Assembly: GCA_001642005.1 (NCBI GenBank)
Contig: LWCA01000434.1
Location: 1 to 27,566, forward strand
Length of the DNA stretch: 27,566 nucleotides
Source of the DNA: Intoshia linei
Lineage: Eukaryota > Orthonectida > Rhopaluridae
Reading direction: 5' to 3'
In this document: piece after piece, positions 10,349-21,472 of the stretch
Numbering within the stretch: the first letter of the stretch is position 1
How the letters are laid out: every line of letters starts with the position of its first letter
The notes under the pieces: model-generated
What the model was told of the DNA's origin: nothing
The model's database searches: none
The model's input: only the letters and a program-made list of their open reading frames with translations
Position numbers and translations under genes: made by a program

Positions 10349-12683
10349 TTAATGTACAACTTGGAGGGATTCAAGTATTTCCTGTCTGTAATCGTCAAAA
10401 TCGCCATCAAGTTCGACAAGATTTTTGTCTTCCAACAGCCACAATTGACAATTAGTTTCTCTAATCAACCTTTCATCGTGAGTAACAATTACCACACCTA
10501 TAAGTAAATATTAAAATAATTTATAAAAAATCTTTCTAGTTTTGTTTCAATGGACACCAAAAGGTAATCAAATACGAACTAACCTCAGCACGTAAGAATT
10601 AAGTGTGGTTCGTATAAAAATCAACAATTTAGTAATATAGGTTTTTTCAAGATACATAACCATAAAATAAATACACGTTTGGTTTATCGCAGGGCTCCAA
10701 ATATATTAATGATAAGGACCCCAAATGTCATTTAAGAAATTTAACGCCCTCACTTGTATTTATTACTTACAATTAACTACTGTTTATTTAATATCATTAA
10801 CATTTACAAACGTGGTGTTTTTAAATTAAGGCGGTAAGAAAGTACACATCAAAGTTTTTAAAATCTTAATTAATATTTATCAATAATAATTTAAAAATAC
10901 CCCCAGTAAATGAATTAATAGCATCGGCGAGTGCGTCAATTGATTCAATATCCAAATTATTTGTGGGTTCGTCCAAAATTAAAACATCCAATTTATCAGA
11001 ACCTAAATCAGCAAAAGCAACACGTGATTTTTGTCCACCAGATAAATCACGAATTGGAATAGTATGTGCACTACTTTCTAGTCCAAAATGACCCAACTGC
11101 TTTCTGCTATTTTGATAAGAAAAGTTGTACTTCGTTTGAAGATACTGAGTAGCAGATACATCCAAGTTCAATTGATCGGATGAATGTTGGTCGTACTTTC
11201 CAATTCTAGCTCTATGGTTAACCTTGACATCTCCTACGAAAGGTTTAAGGTTTTCAGTTAGTAATTTAAGAAATGTTGATTTTCCAATTCCATTTGGACC
11301 AACAATACATATCCTGGAAGATTGGTCGACTCCAAATGACACATTTTTCAAAATGAGGGGGTGGTCTTTATAACCAAAATCGACATCGTAGAGTCCAATA
11401 ATAGGAGGGTGAAGACTGGTTGGATTAGGAAAAATAAATTTGACTGTATATTCTCGAGGTTTTTCAATAAGTTCAGTTTTATCACCTGTATCCTGCAAAT
11501 TTGCAATTTTACGTTTTTCCTGTTTAGACTTTTTCTTTTCTTTCAGGTTCTTTTGGTGTTGTTCAGCTTTTTTAGTAGATTTACCAGATTTTTTTAATTC
11601 TTTGAGCATTTTTTGTTGTTTTTCATAATCTTTGAGTAATTCTCGTTGCTTTTGTGCATTCATTTTTTTAAATCGTTCATATGCACCGCTATAATAAAAT
11701 AATTTTTTAGTGTGTAAATGAATGATATCAGTGCAAATATTATCCAAAAAGCTTTGATCGTGAGAAACTACCAACAAGGTTTTTTTCCAGTTTTGTAAAT
11801 AATCATTCAACCAAATGACTGCATTCAAATCTAAATGATTTGTGGGTTCGTCTAATAAAAGTAAAGTAGGTTCCATAAACAAAGCTCTAGCCAACGAAAC
11901 ACGCATTCGCCAGCCTCCGGAAAAATGATTTGTCGGTCGATCTTGCATTTCAGCAGTAAAGCCTAATCCAGCCAAAATTTTTCTAGCTTTACCTTCAGCT
12001 GCATCAGAATCCATGACAGCTAATTCATCGTATAATTCCTTTAATTTGTTACAAATTTCATCATCAGAGTTTTCAAAGGATTCTATCCGTTTAGTTTCTT
12101 GTAAAATAAAGTGACGTCTTTCGTCCGCCTTTAATACGGTATCTAATGCACTGTTTTCGTCGGCTTTAACTTCTTGTTCGCAATACAGAATGTCTATATT
12201 TCCTTGTATGTTCATTTTTCTAGACGCCATATGTATAAGTAAAGTGGATTTTCCATGTCCATTTGGCCCAATTAATCCATATTTCCGACCCTTTACAATA
12301 TTTAATGTGGCATTGTCGAATAATTGCTTTCCATGGACAGATATTGAAAAATTTTCAATTTTTATATTTTCTGAACCGATTTGAGATTTTTCGTTTGATA
12401 CTGATAAAGCAAATTGGTCTTCATTTGCTTGCGTTTCAATCATTTTTTCATATTTATTCTTCTTTATTAAACGCTTCTTTTCTTTTCTAGATAGTATCTC
12501 CGATTCACCATCTTGATCAACATTTTTTTCTTTCACTGTAGAGCGGTTTTCGGTTATGGTTAATTTCTGTACTTTTTCAATGTTATTTTCAGTTTCGGGA
12601 GTTGAATTTTCTGGTGATTTCGAGTTAAATTTTTCTTTTTGAGACTTTTCAAGAGCTACACTTTGTTTTTTTTTTTTTGTCAT
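10349..12683 (-). CDS. ABCF1: ABCF1-type (ABC-F) ATPase
   Basis: Exon 1 (12683-10901) and exon 2 (10497-10349) are joined across a 403-bp GT-AG intron in phase 1, giving 643 aa. ABC-F proteins lack membrane segments and act on ribosomes; ABCF1 works with eIF2 in initiation. Residues 1-105 are a charged, Lys/Glu-rich tail that starts MTKKKKQS. The first nucleotide-binding domain has Walker [10 protein letters not shown] (139-147), signature FSGGW (254-258) and Walker [14 protein letters not shown] lysine-rich coiled linker follows (about 340-395). The second domain has GPNGIGKST (462-470), LSGGQ (547-551) and [14 protein letters not shown]. The switch histidine VTHDERLI and the ending NCQLWLLED...[10 protein letters not shown] come from exon 2 and identify ABCF1 rather than ABCF2 or ABCF3. 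The tail is much shorter than in mammals (845 aa). All catalytic motifs are intact. Confidence 0.95.
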
Positions 12684-13153
12684 TCTATAAATGTAACGTA
12701 TAAATGATAATGTATTCGTTGTTGTGGTGTTATAAATTATTTATTTATAATTTATCATGTAAATACATTACACTGAGTGTAATACACTGTAATGATTACA
12801 GTACATCGTAGTGTTACTGATTTAACGTACTAATTCACAATGTCTTGATAATAACATGATTAGGCATTTTCCAGTAGTGTTCATTTTTGATGATATCTGT
12901 ATTTATAATCAGTATTGGGTTTGAAATTCTAATGTTGATACGATAATTAATGTATTTAATGAATTGCTAAATAATAACAATTTCAAAATTTTTATCGATC
13001 AAAAATTATTAAATACACTAAATAAAATAGTTTCACAATGCGTAAAATAAGTGATAATTTGCTAAGTTAATTCAATCATAAGATTACTTTAAATAAAGTT
13101 TTATTGAACAATTTAATAGGTAGTTTATTATATTTTTGTAAAATTAAAACTAA
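12684..13153. promoter_or_regulatory. Shared divergent promoter region of ABCF1 and SBDS
   Basis: Only 470 bp separate the ABCF1 start (minus) from the SBDS start (plus). The sequence is A+T-rich and contains several ATTACA/ACTGTAATGATTACAGT-like words near 12765-12800, including a short palindrome around ACACTGTAATGATTACAGTA. No TATA box stands out. Co-regulation is inferred from layout only. Confidence 0.45.
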
Positions 13154-16100
13154 ATGAGTATAAAAGCACCACAAAACCAAAAAAGATTGACAAACATTGC
13201 AATAGTAAGATATTCGTCTGATAAATATGGTAAATTTGAAATTGCTTGTTACCCAAATAAAATAATGGCTTGGCGAAACGGAACGTAATTTTTACAGATT
13301 ACTGAAATTAAAATAGTGTGACCAGAAAAAAGTATTACTATCAATTTTTGTTTATTATGACACAATTATAAGTCAAAACAAAAATTCACAAACAAAAAAT
13401 GATAGTACGACTTTTTCTGCTCAGACTAATTAAAATTTAGTGAAAAGCGATTAGATCAAGTTCTTCAATGTGAAAAAATATTTAAAAATGTTAATAAAGG
13501 CGAATTTGCTAAAAATAATGAATTAAAACAAGTATTTAATACATGTGATCAACAAAAAGTTTGCATTCAAGTTTTAAAAAAATGTATCAAACTTTTATAT
13601 CTATTTAGATTTTAGAAAAAGGTGAAATGCAAATTTCGGAAAAGGAACGAAAAGTTTTACAAGACAAAATGCACAACGAAATTGTGCATAATCTCGCATA
13701 CATGTCAATTGATCCTATTACCAGAGTTCCCCATACTTTTGGAAGCGTTTTACTTATTCTGGCATTTTAAAATTGTATTAGATTGAAACTGCACTTAAAT
13801 TACACAAATGTCGAATAGATGTCAACAAGTCATCTAAACAACAGGTTTTTATTATATTATTTAAGATTGGTTACTTCAATTTTGTGTTTCAAATATAAAA
13901 AAATATTTATAGTGTAGAACAGGGATTCTCTAACTAGACCTGGGAGATTTTTAATAATTTTGGCCAGTTTATTTTAAGAATAAACTTAATTTCAAAATGA
14001 ATATTATACATATAAAAATTTATAACTTTTGATAAAGTTTATGATAAACATGTCAGTCAGAAAATGTGTATTTTAAAAAAAATGTCTATCTGGTGATTAA
14101 TTTTAGGAATGATCAGCAATGTTACGTAACGTAACGAAGTTGCGGTGATCAATTGAGTAATTAATCAAATATAGATGAATTTAAGTTTATTTTAGTGAGT
14201 TTTACGTATTAAAATTTAATTTAAATTGTTTATAAGACATCGGCCTGGAACTGAGGCTTTCGAAATTAAATAACAATTTTAAATATATATTTTTATTTGA
14301 TATATATTTAAACAAACAAAAATATGACAAACTTTAATCCACTGTCTTCATTAAAGTGTTAACATTTTGATTGAATTTTAGAAATTAAAAAAATCCAGAG
14401 AGATCCATTAGAATTTAGAATCCATTAGAAATTAGTTAAAACTAACCTCTATGCTTTTAGTTTTTTATATTATTGCAAAAACATCGGACTACTCCGCGAT
14501 TTAAAATTACCAGTTTTAATTTGAACTTAACTTTTTTTTAAGTATTAATTATTAAATTTTTAAGACGATTAACACTGTCATTTAAATAATCATCATCAAT
14601 ATACTTGATGACGCCCTTTCCCGGAGATATTGGACTCTGTGTATTCCACGTTCGGCCACTTCGTTTGTTAGAGAAACACTCAATGGAGGCATTGAGGGAT
14701 AATTATGTTTTTTAAGAAAATTGTTTATCTGTGATTATTATGGTTATAATATAATTTTTTTAGGATTAAAATTTAATTAATAAAACATTAATAATATAAT
14801 ATAATAGTATTACAATACTATTAGTTACTAATAATTAGTATGATAATTAATGAGAAGTATGAAATTGTTTCACATTTTTTTGGATGACTTATACCTAGGA
14901 GTATAATCTGATAATACACATTTAAGATCATCCTCAACTTCCAATTTATTTCTGTTATTGGTTTTTATGATGCATAAAGCAGAAAATCCTATTTCACATA
15001 AGTATGTACTTGAAAAAGGGATTAAAACTTTTAACTGATATATACTGTTTCCAGCTCTTTCAATATTGTTTCCAGCAAGACTAGAATTCATATTAGGAAA
15101 CATTGTAATGTTCATATTAATGCGATATTTATATAATCGCAATTTAGCCCAAAAATAATTGAGTAAATCTTTCCTAGATTTTTGGATTTAAACTATTACA
15201 CATTTCTAAAAAATCAACCAAGTATTCTAATCGTATATAAAAATGATCATAATTAAACGTTGATGCCAATGAACTACCTATTTTATCGAGAAATATTTTC
15301 ATTTCTTCTTTAAGAAGAAAAATAGGAGTTAAATCTTTTGGTGGGCACCAGTTAACAATTTCAACCAGTTTTAAATTTTTTACAAAACATAAAAGAATTT
15401 TTAATTTCATTATTAGAAAAATATCTACAATATGCCAATAGCCATGAATTTGAAGATACATCTGTTGTCTCATCTAATTGTAGAGAAAATTTTTTAAAAT
15501 TCAAATTGGATATTGTCTGATTATTAATATCATGAGAAATGTCACTAATTCTTCTTTTTACAGTGTTATTTGATAATGCAATATTTTCAATTTTTTGAGC
15601 TGACGATTCTCTAAAAAGTATTTTCACAATTTTTTTTAGTACATGGAAGAATTAAATTTTCGCTAATGGTATGTGATTTTTTCTTTAGCAATCCTGCATG
15701 ATACGTTGTACATTGATACTGCATAGAGATATACCAAGCAAATCTGCATCTTCACGAGTGAAACATTTTTTTATCATATGACCGCATTGAAGATTTTTTT
15801 ATGGTTAGACGAATCAAAATAAGGCATATCATCACCTGTAGAATAAATTGAGTCTTTGTTAGAATGTATGAGTGTAATGTATTTATCATTTTCTTTTTCG
15901 ATTTGTTTTCGTTTTCTTTTTTGCGATTTTAATTTTAAATTTAATCACATCGACATCAAATGGATTTTGAATCCATTGAGGAATGTCAAGATTTAATAGG
16001 TCTTTGAATCTTTCCTTGAAATTTACTTCTAATTTCTAAGATGGTTAGTATATCGCAGTGTTAGAGTTATAATGTTCTATCTGCAAAAACATAGTTTTTA

Positions 16101-17812
16101 TTACATAGTCAAGTGCTGTATATGGATAATGCAATGTATGGTGAATATGGAAGGTATACTTTCCTTTAAGAAAGCTATGAATCCCCTGTATCTTCCTACC
16201 ATTTGTGCTGCACCATCAGTGGAACAACCAATCACATTTTCAAATGGTATTTTTTTTTCACGTAAATGTTTCTTGGTAAATAACATTTCTTCTACCAACT
16301 TATTTCCATTCCAGAATCTTACATAAGCCTTTAAAATATCGTTGTTATTCATAATGGTGGTTTCGTCCAAAGCTGCAAAGAAAATGTGTTTATCCTCAAT
16401 AGAAGAACCAATTTTTTTTCAATATCATCTGCCATTTCATCAATCCTTTGAGTAACAAAATTTTTCAAAGGAACATATTTTTTTCCTTTTTTTTGATATT
16501 TTTTTGCACTTTTTTACCAGGTTTACATCATGGTTTGAATCATGATTAATAAAATGATTTATTAGATAAAATAAAATTTATTTCATATATTAAATAATAA
16601 TCTTATATAATAAAATATAATTACCTTAATATAAGCGTGACAGTAGAAAATAAATAAGTATAGTGTATGAATCGAATATTAAGAAAAAATCAAAATGTAA
16701 CACGAAAAGAGCGAAATTTAAATATAAATTAGTAAAGTTCAATTTCACTTTTATTATGGAAGCTCTATGGATGATTTAAAAATCAAACAACAAAAATTTA
16801 TCTTTTTAATTATTTTTTCAAATTTTTGTCAGCAGCCCTCCTCCCCACCCTGAAAACAACAAGGCCCTGGGGTCCGCAGGCCCCACGTTGGGAATGACTG
16901 CTTTAGTGTGTATGTCGTCAAATCTAATACACCTGGACAAAAATAAAAATCTGTTATAAGACATCGCGGTTCTAATTGCATCAATACCGCATCCATCACT
17001 TTCCCATAGATCAACAAAATGTGTCCGCGATCCTCTTATAATGTAATGTAATGTCTTATATGTATATCGAAATGTATAAATTATTATTAATTAATCAAAA
17101 TATAGGCACTGAAAATAGCTAAAATGTTGGAAAGTTCAAGCCATATAAAGTTTAACAGAGCCAATATGAAAATTAAAGTGCATATACCCAGTAACATGAA
17201 AAAAATTAAATATAATATTTTTAGTCGATTTGGTCAATGATGGAAAGATAAATGCTTCTAAATTTTTTAAAAAGTTTTGTACAAAAGTCGAGCACATTAA
17301 AAAACACGATGATTACGTTGAAGCGGTAAGTTTTTATATGAAATTTTAAAATTTATGATCAACAAAATTTTTATTAAATTGTACTCCTTTTATTGAAATT
17401 TTTTCAATGTTAACGGTTAATGTTAAAAAATATCGATGGTTAGGTTATTTTTTAATGGATCACCAGTTAGCTTTAATTTTCCTCATACAAAACCTTAATG
17501 AACGTTTAAGAAACTTTGGTTTAAGCCTTGACGATACCCTAATTAGTAATTACAAATGATGTACAATGTCCTAAGTTAGGACTCATAACTTACACTTTGT
17601 TGGTCTGTGTTATTTTTATTTGATAAGACGGTAAATTACTTATTTTGAGAAACTTTTATATTAATTAATTTTAAAATATATAATTGTAGATTGTTATTGT
17701 TATTCCTGGACAAATAAATGAATTAAATGAGAACCTACACATTATATCACCAGAAGTTAAAACGGAAATATTAGAAGTGAAAAATTGTCGAGACGCTGAT
17801 ATTATTTTGTAA
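13154..17812 (+). CDS. SBDS: SBDS ribosome maturation protein
   Basis: Seven exons: 13154-13284, 13441-13570, 13609-13746, 13782-13844, 17106-17190, 17225-17325 and 17690-17812. Phase is kept at each junction, giving 256 aa (human 250). SBDS acts with the GTPase EFL1 to evict eIF6 from pre-60S subunits, activating them for translation. The N-terminal FYSH domain is clear: [33 protein letters not shown] and [15 protein letters not shown]. The central helical domain ([14 protein letters not shown] ... DVNKSSKQQ) and the C-terminal ferredoxin-like domain (IKVHIPIDLVNDG ... EIVIVIPGQ ... ILEVKN) follow. The human IDP-G segment reads VIVIPGQ. Introns 2, 3 and 5 are 38, 35 and 34 bp, whereas intron 4 is 3261 bp and filled with transposon remains. 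Exons downstream of the insertion remain intact, so the gene is probably functional. Confidence 0.93.
14870..15730 (-). pseudogene. hAT transposase pseudogene (ZBED5/SCAND3-like), copy 2
   Basis: Read on the minus strand from about 15730. An N-terminal part near [11 protein letters not shown] precedes the helix [14 protein letters not shown], then the catalytic-core motif [10 protein letters not shown] (first Asp) with LLAYCRYF. The frame shifts near 15390 and skips the middle of the catalytic domain. It resumes with [15 protein letters not shown] and [15 protein letters not shown]. After another break it ends with the hAT C-terminal dimerisation motif [20 protein letters not shown]...[12 protein letters not shown]. 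At least three frames are needed and the CSTDG core is missing, so it is a dead internally deleted copy. Family pattern is that of the ZBED5/FAM200/SCAND3-related hATs. Confidence 0.85.
15950..16497 (-). pseudogene. hAT transposase pseudogene fragment, copy 1
   Basis: A second, distinct hAT transposase piece in the same orientation. It has [19 protein letters not shown], then [20 protein letters not shown] (first catalytic Asp region), then [17 protein letters not shown] (second Asp) and IFTIHCIIH. It then jumps, with stops, to an [14 protein letters not shown]-like segment that normally lies much further downstream. The first frame break is at an A-run near 16415. Because both copies contain the LDETT core, this is not one broken gene but two different copies lying head to tail, each with internal deletions. 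Confidence 0.82.
16903..17031 (-). pseudogene. piggyBac transposase fragment
   Basis: Minus-strand frame of about 42 codons reading [10 protein letters not shown]...[20 protein letters not shown], then IHT. MSYNRF and the CIRFDD turn are hallmarks of the conserved N-terminal part of piggyBac/PGBD transposases. The frame ends exactly at the hAT right terminus at 16900, so the hAT element appears to have inserted into, or been joined to, an older piggyBac copy. The upstream part is lost at about 17035, next to a short TAATG repeat. A 14-bp match to the MSYN-coding region also occurs near 14230 and could be the other side of the split copy. Confidence 0.68.
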
Positions 17813-17821
17813 TGTAATTTA

Positions 17822-17827
17822 AATAAA
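17822..17827 (+). terminator. Polyadenylation signal of SBDS
   Basis: AATAAA 10 bases after the TAA stop, with T-rich sequence following, implies a very short 3' UTR. Confidence 0.5.
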
Positions 17828-18099
17828 ATTTTACTTTTATTTTATTTTTCTCTACAGATGACGACTTAGTAAACTTTTATTTTTTTCGTTGTAGTTTTGT
17901 ACTAATTTATAATTATAATATAATATAATTATAGTATCACGGACGAGTAATTTCGCATTAAATTTTTCGTGGTTTATTTTATTAATTTCTAAGAAATTTT
18001 ACAAAATATCACTTTATTTACCGTTTATTTTTTACCTTCTTAGTTTAATATCAAATTTGGACAAGTCTGGTTTTGTGGGTTGTAACGTTTAACAACTGT

Positions 18100-18417
18100 C
18101 AGTGATTTCCGATTGGGGTAAAAAACTATATGCTTGGTGTCCGTAAGATTCAAATTAAATATAAAAAAATGTTTACTTTTTAATATTGTTTTGAAAAACA
18201 CCATTTCACCAAATCTTAGAATAACCGCTTATTCTAACTTAAAAATAAAAAATCCCATTTTTCTAATATTTTTGTTGAAAAACATGATTTTTTAAATCGC
18301 AAGAAAAAAAACCTTTAACTTTTTCATAAATATTTTATGTTTCAAGTATCCTTTAGGGTCCAAAAAATAAATATTTTGAAATGGGGGTCCGTACACTATT
18401 TAAATCGGGAACCACTG
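18100..18417. mobile_element. Small non-autonomous DNA transposon with inverted ends
   Basis: The left end CAGTGATTTCCGATT and right end (reversed) CAGTGGTTCCCGATT match at 13 of 15 positions, a typical hAT-type terminus. The interior is non-coding and only weakly symmetrical. No exact 8-bp duplication flanks it (ACAACTGT against GTCTAACT), so the insertion is old or the ends are slightly misplaced. Confidence 0.5.
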
Positions 18418-18567
18418 GTCTAACTCGAAGATCAAGAAATAGTTTGATGTCTAAATATTATTTCTTATTATTTGTATTACATTCAATATTATATAATTAA
18501 TCTTTTATTGTTTTGAACAGAGCTATTTTATTTACAGAATAAGTCGATTTAATATGGTTTTAACAAT

Positions 18568-18660
18568 CAGGGCTGTGAAGAGCCGGTAGTCGAAAATTGT
18601 AGGGACCTCTACACATTGCTTTTGAATACTATTTACACGGCATTAATCAATTGGAATGGT
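18568..18660 (+). repeat. Short transposon-end family, copy 1
   Basis: CAGGGCTGTGAAGAGCCGGT, then GGGACCTCTACACATTGCTT. The same two blocks recur, with a longer spacer, at 27104-27215. This is probably the remnant of a small DNA transposon. Confidence 0.5.
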
Positions 18661-19324
18661 AATACAACATTTGATATACGATAATTTTAGTATACATAGG
18701 AAGTTTTCCATCATTGCCAGGTAATAGGTCTTATTAACAAATTAAAAAAGTAGATCTTAATGATTATAGGCCAGGGATATATGGGTAATAACATAGGAGT
18801 TCATAGGTAACCTTTTTACAAGAGGGATTTTTAAAAAATATTATCTAAGTCGGAGAAAAAGTAACTTATGGTCAGATAAAATGTCTAGAATATAAAATAC
18901 GCACAATGACCTAATCGTAGTCAAAAAACTCTACTTGTTCTTCAGAAGAATGTTTTTATTTTAATAAATGTCGAAAGATTACTGATTAACTGATTTAGAA
19001 TATAATCAATCGAAATGTATACATCGTGCATAATACATATTTCCCGTTATGTATTAATTGAAACCGATGGATTTGTCGTGAATTAATACATCAATCAATG
19101 CGTAAACTTGACTAAACTTTTATCATAAATGTTGTCCAATAATACATAAACTTTCTGACACGTTAGAACATATAGCACATTTTATTGTAAGGATTATGAA
19201 TGATTCAAAAATATGAAAGCTAATCATACACATGTAATTTATTTATGCGACATATCACAAACAAGTTATTTTAAATTTCATTAATACAAATTTAAAACAG
19301 AATCAACATTAAATATACGATCTG
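18661..19324. other. 5' flank of phosphatase gene 1, left arm of inverted duplication
   Basis: From about 18852 rightwards this sequence is the inverse of 22290-22770 (for example the shared words CGGGAAATATGTATTATG and GTTTGTGATATGTCGCATAA when one arm is reversed). The copied block therefore includes about 470 bp of upstream sequence and probably the promoter. 18661-18850 shows nothing recognisable. Confidence 0.6.
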
Positions 19325-20156
19325 ATGAATTACAAACATTTTTGCAACTTTTATGAAGAATTAAAAGAGTGTGAGGAAAATGATATAGATATAGAAAACC
19401 CATTCGATCTTTGCAGTTATAAAAACCAACAGTACAAGATTGAATATTATAAATCGTAAATCCATCATTATTTATACCATTTTATTTATATTTTAGGGAT
19501 GTTATTTTGAAAAAGATTAGTTTTGCATATCAAAACTTATACAAATGCAATCTCAATAATGAAGATGGTTTAAAAAAAACACTTGTATTAGATTTGGACT
19601 GTACATTGATCTTTGCAAGTAAAACGTTTAACGAGAATTTTGACTTCACCATAACTGCGCACGGTAGATTATATTATGTCGAAATGAGACCACACTTGGT
19701 GGAATTTCTTGAAACAATGAACCGTATGTATGAATTGGTACTCTTTACAGCTTCAGCGAAATCTTATGCGGATGTCATTATAAAAAAATTTGATCCAGAT
19801 AATAAATTTTTTAAAAAAAGATTTTATAGAGATTCTTGTCATTTTCTCATGGGCATCCATGTAAAGGATTTGAATATTGTACGAAGAAATCTCAACAATG
19901 TAATCATAATTGATGATGTATTGCAGGCAGTATCTCTTCAGGTAATAACTAGTTTAAATATACATTATTTATCATTAATAATTATCATTTTTTAAATTAG
20001 AAAAGAAATTGTATTTTGATTGATAAATGGACTGGCGAATCAAAATTGGACAATTCTTTGGTCATCTTGGCAGCTTTTCTAAAAAAAATTTACAATGAAA
20101 ACGTTGATGTACGAAAAATCATATTTGATACCTTCCATAGAATATACGTCGATTAA
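19325..20156 (+). CDS. FCP1/SCP-type (CTDSPL2-like) phosphatase, copy 1
   Basis: Three exons: 19325-19455, 19497-19941 and 20001-20156, with introns of 41 and 59 bp. Phase is kept, giving 243 aa. The fold is a HAD-type FCP1 homology domain. The nucleophile motif is LVLDLDCTL (usual form DLDET), and MRPHLVEFLETM, YELVLFTAS (conserved Thr), FYRDSC, KDLN (conserved Lys) and IIIDD follow. Relatives (SCP1, CTDSPL2, Dullard) dephosphorylate phospho-Ser/Thr in proteins such as the RNA polymerase II tail or SMADs. All HAD catalytic positions are present, but the family's DNSP after the last core strand reads DDVL, and Cys replaces Glu after the second Asp. No membrane segment or signal is visible, so it is probably soluble. 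The N-terminal 60 residues are acidic and not recognised. The substrate cannot be predicted. Confidence 0.9.
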
Positions 20157-21059
20157 ACTAATCATTATTTCTAATTTAATTACATAATACATACATTTGT
20201 TGCACGTGGTTTTTTTGTATTTAAGAGTTAGTTTAAAATTTGGACAATTGTGAGTATAATTAAATAATGATAATTTCATCATATATGCATTTAAATCGAA
20301 ATAAGGCATTGTACAAGTTTGTAATACCTGTTTTATTGTGCAAGTTTACGTATTTCAAATTTGAGTTATTTATGCTGCGTACTTAACGTAACTGAGACTT
20401 TACATATAGGAAACATTTACGTCGTTTATTCAATACATTAATTAATAATAAATACAATAGTTAAGCTATTTTACTACTAAATCTACTTTATACCGTATAT
20501 TTCTGATGAAAAGATGTAAATAGGTATAGGATATAAACGAAATTTTTAACTAAGCTGTATTAAAGAGTTTAAAGAACTATAAACAGAAAGTGTATTAAAC
20601 TTCAATATTTCAAAATTATTTAAATTACATTATGAAATTTTAACCACGAATACGGCATAAATTTGTGACATCAGTGACACTAAAAATTATCAATATTTAT
20701 AAAATTAAATGAGTTTTATACACTCAGTGTATTATTAATTTATACAAGTATAAAAAACGTACAAAACAATTGTATTTTTAATCCATTTTAATGATTATTA
20801 AATATCGCTATTATCTAAATCATAATTTAACTAACTTGACTGCTTAATACTTTGTACAAATAGCACCTCGCTCTGCCGAGGGCACATTTTTATTATACCA
20901 AAAAAATAAATTTACGTGGAAAATCTAACTTAAAAATCCTACTATTCACTATTATTATCTTATAAAGGAGTGGTTCCCAAACTTCTCTTAAATAGAACCG
21001 TCATATCACATTACGTTTTACTTTAAAGTGAATTATTCCATCTTAATTTTGTTAACATT
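20157..21059. other. A+T-rich region between the convergent phosphatase genes
   Basis: No coding frame was found. It holds the second copy of the 62-bp element and, at about 20968, GAGTGGTTCCCAAACTTC, which looks like an orphan hAT-type left end (usual form CAGTGGTTCCCAAAC) with no matching right end. Confidence 0.5.
20870..20931 (+). repeat. 62-bp dispersed element, copy 2
   Basis: Matches 9052-9113 except one T/G difference near its 3' end. It lies in intergenic DNA between the two phosphatase genes, in the same orientation as copy 1. Confidence 0.75.
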
Positions 21060-21420
21060 TGTAAACTTTCAGTGGAAATTTTTTTTTTTAATTGTAGGAT
21101 CAATATTTACATTTTATATTTTTATTTTAATTGGAAATATTTTGATTATATTGGTTGATAATATATTAAAAATTATTTTTCACCGGTAATGCGTAGATTT
21201 CTGGGGTTGAAATTTTGTATTTATATCAACTGGAATGAGCTTTATCAGAATAATCTTTTTTTAAATTTTCGGACCGTTAATTATTTCATATTTTTTGTTT
21301 TAATAAAAAAAATACTCGTGATTTCTAAAAGACCCTGAAGATATAATGTAAAATGTATAATAATGTTTATGATTTTAAAATTCGTATCAGAGTGTATATT
21401 TTTATCAGAGTTATGACAAA
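21060..21420 (+). repeat. Satellite-like dispersed repeat, copy D
   Basis: Contains ATTATTTTTCACCGGTAATG, GGGGTTGAAATTTTGTATTT and GGACCGTTAATTATTTCATA, colinear with copy A. Relative to A it lacks most of the block at about 1515-1640, jumping directly to the CCCTGAAGATATAA block. It sits between the arms of the phosphatase inverted duplication. Confidence 0.72.
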
Positions 21421-21472
21421 GAAAAAACAATGCATAATTATTAATTTTATTTAATTGTAAACAGAACAATGA

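Larger units (their letters stand above)
13920..16900 (-). mobile_element. hAT transposon nest inside SBDS intron 4
   Basis: The left boundary CAGGGATTCTCTAAC and right boundary GTTGGGAATGACTG (reverse CAGTCATTCCCAAC) are both hAT-type ends, and all transposase remains lie on the minus strand between them. They may not be partners: the adjacent 8-mers do not match, though TAGTGT occurs just outside both ends. A second possible right end, GTTAGAGAAACACT, lies at 14667-14680 and would pair better with the left one, making a 0.76-kb element next to a separate hAT copy. Ends of the individual insertions are therefore uncertain. Confidence 0.6.

Noticed and set aside
11361-12490. Four plus-strand open frames
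   Set aside because: They lie opposite ABCF1 exon 1, whose ABC motifs fix the true strand and frame; they are antisense shadows.
16072-16326. Plus-strand 84-codon frame
   Set aside because: Antisense to the hAT transposase fragment with its CSTDG core.
13911-16912. TAGTGTAG / TAGTGTGT as the target duplication of the SBDS hAT element
   Set aside because: It matches at 6 of 8 and does not directly abut the CAG ends, so I did not use it to pair the two termini.
20079-20309. Minus-strand 76-codon frame
   Set aside because: It overlaps phosphatase copy 1 exon 3 antisense and runs into A+T-rich spacer without any recognisable domain.
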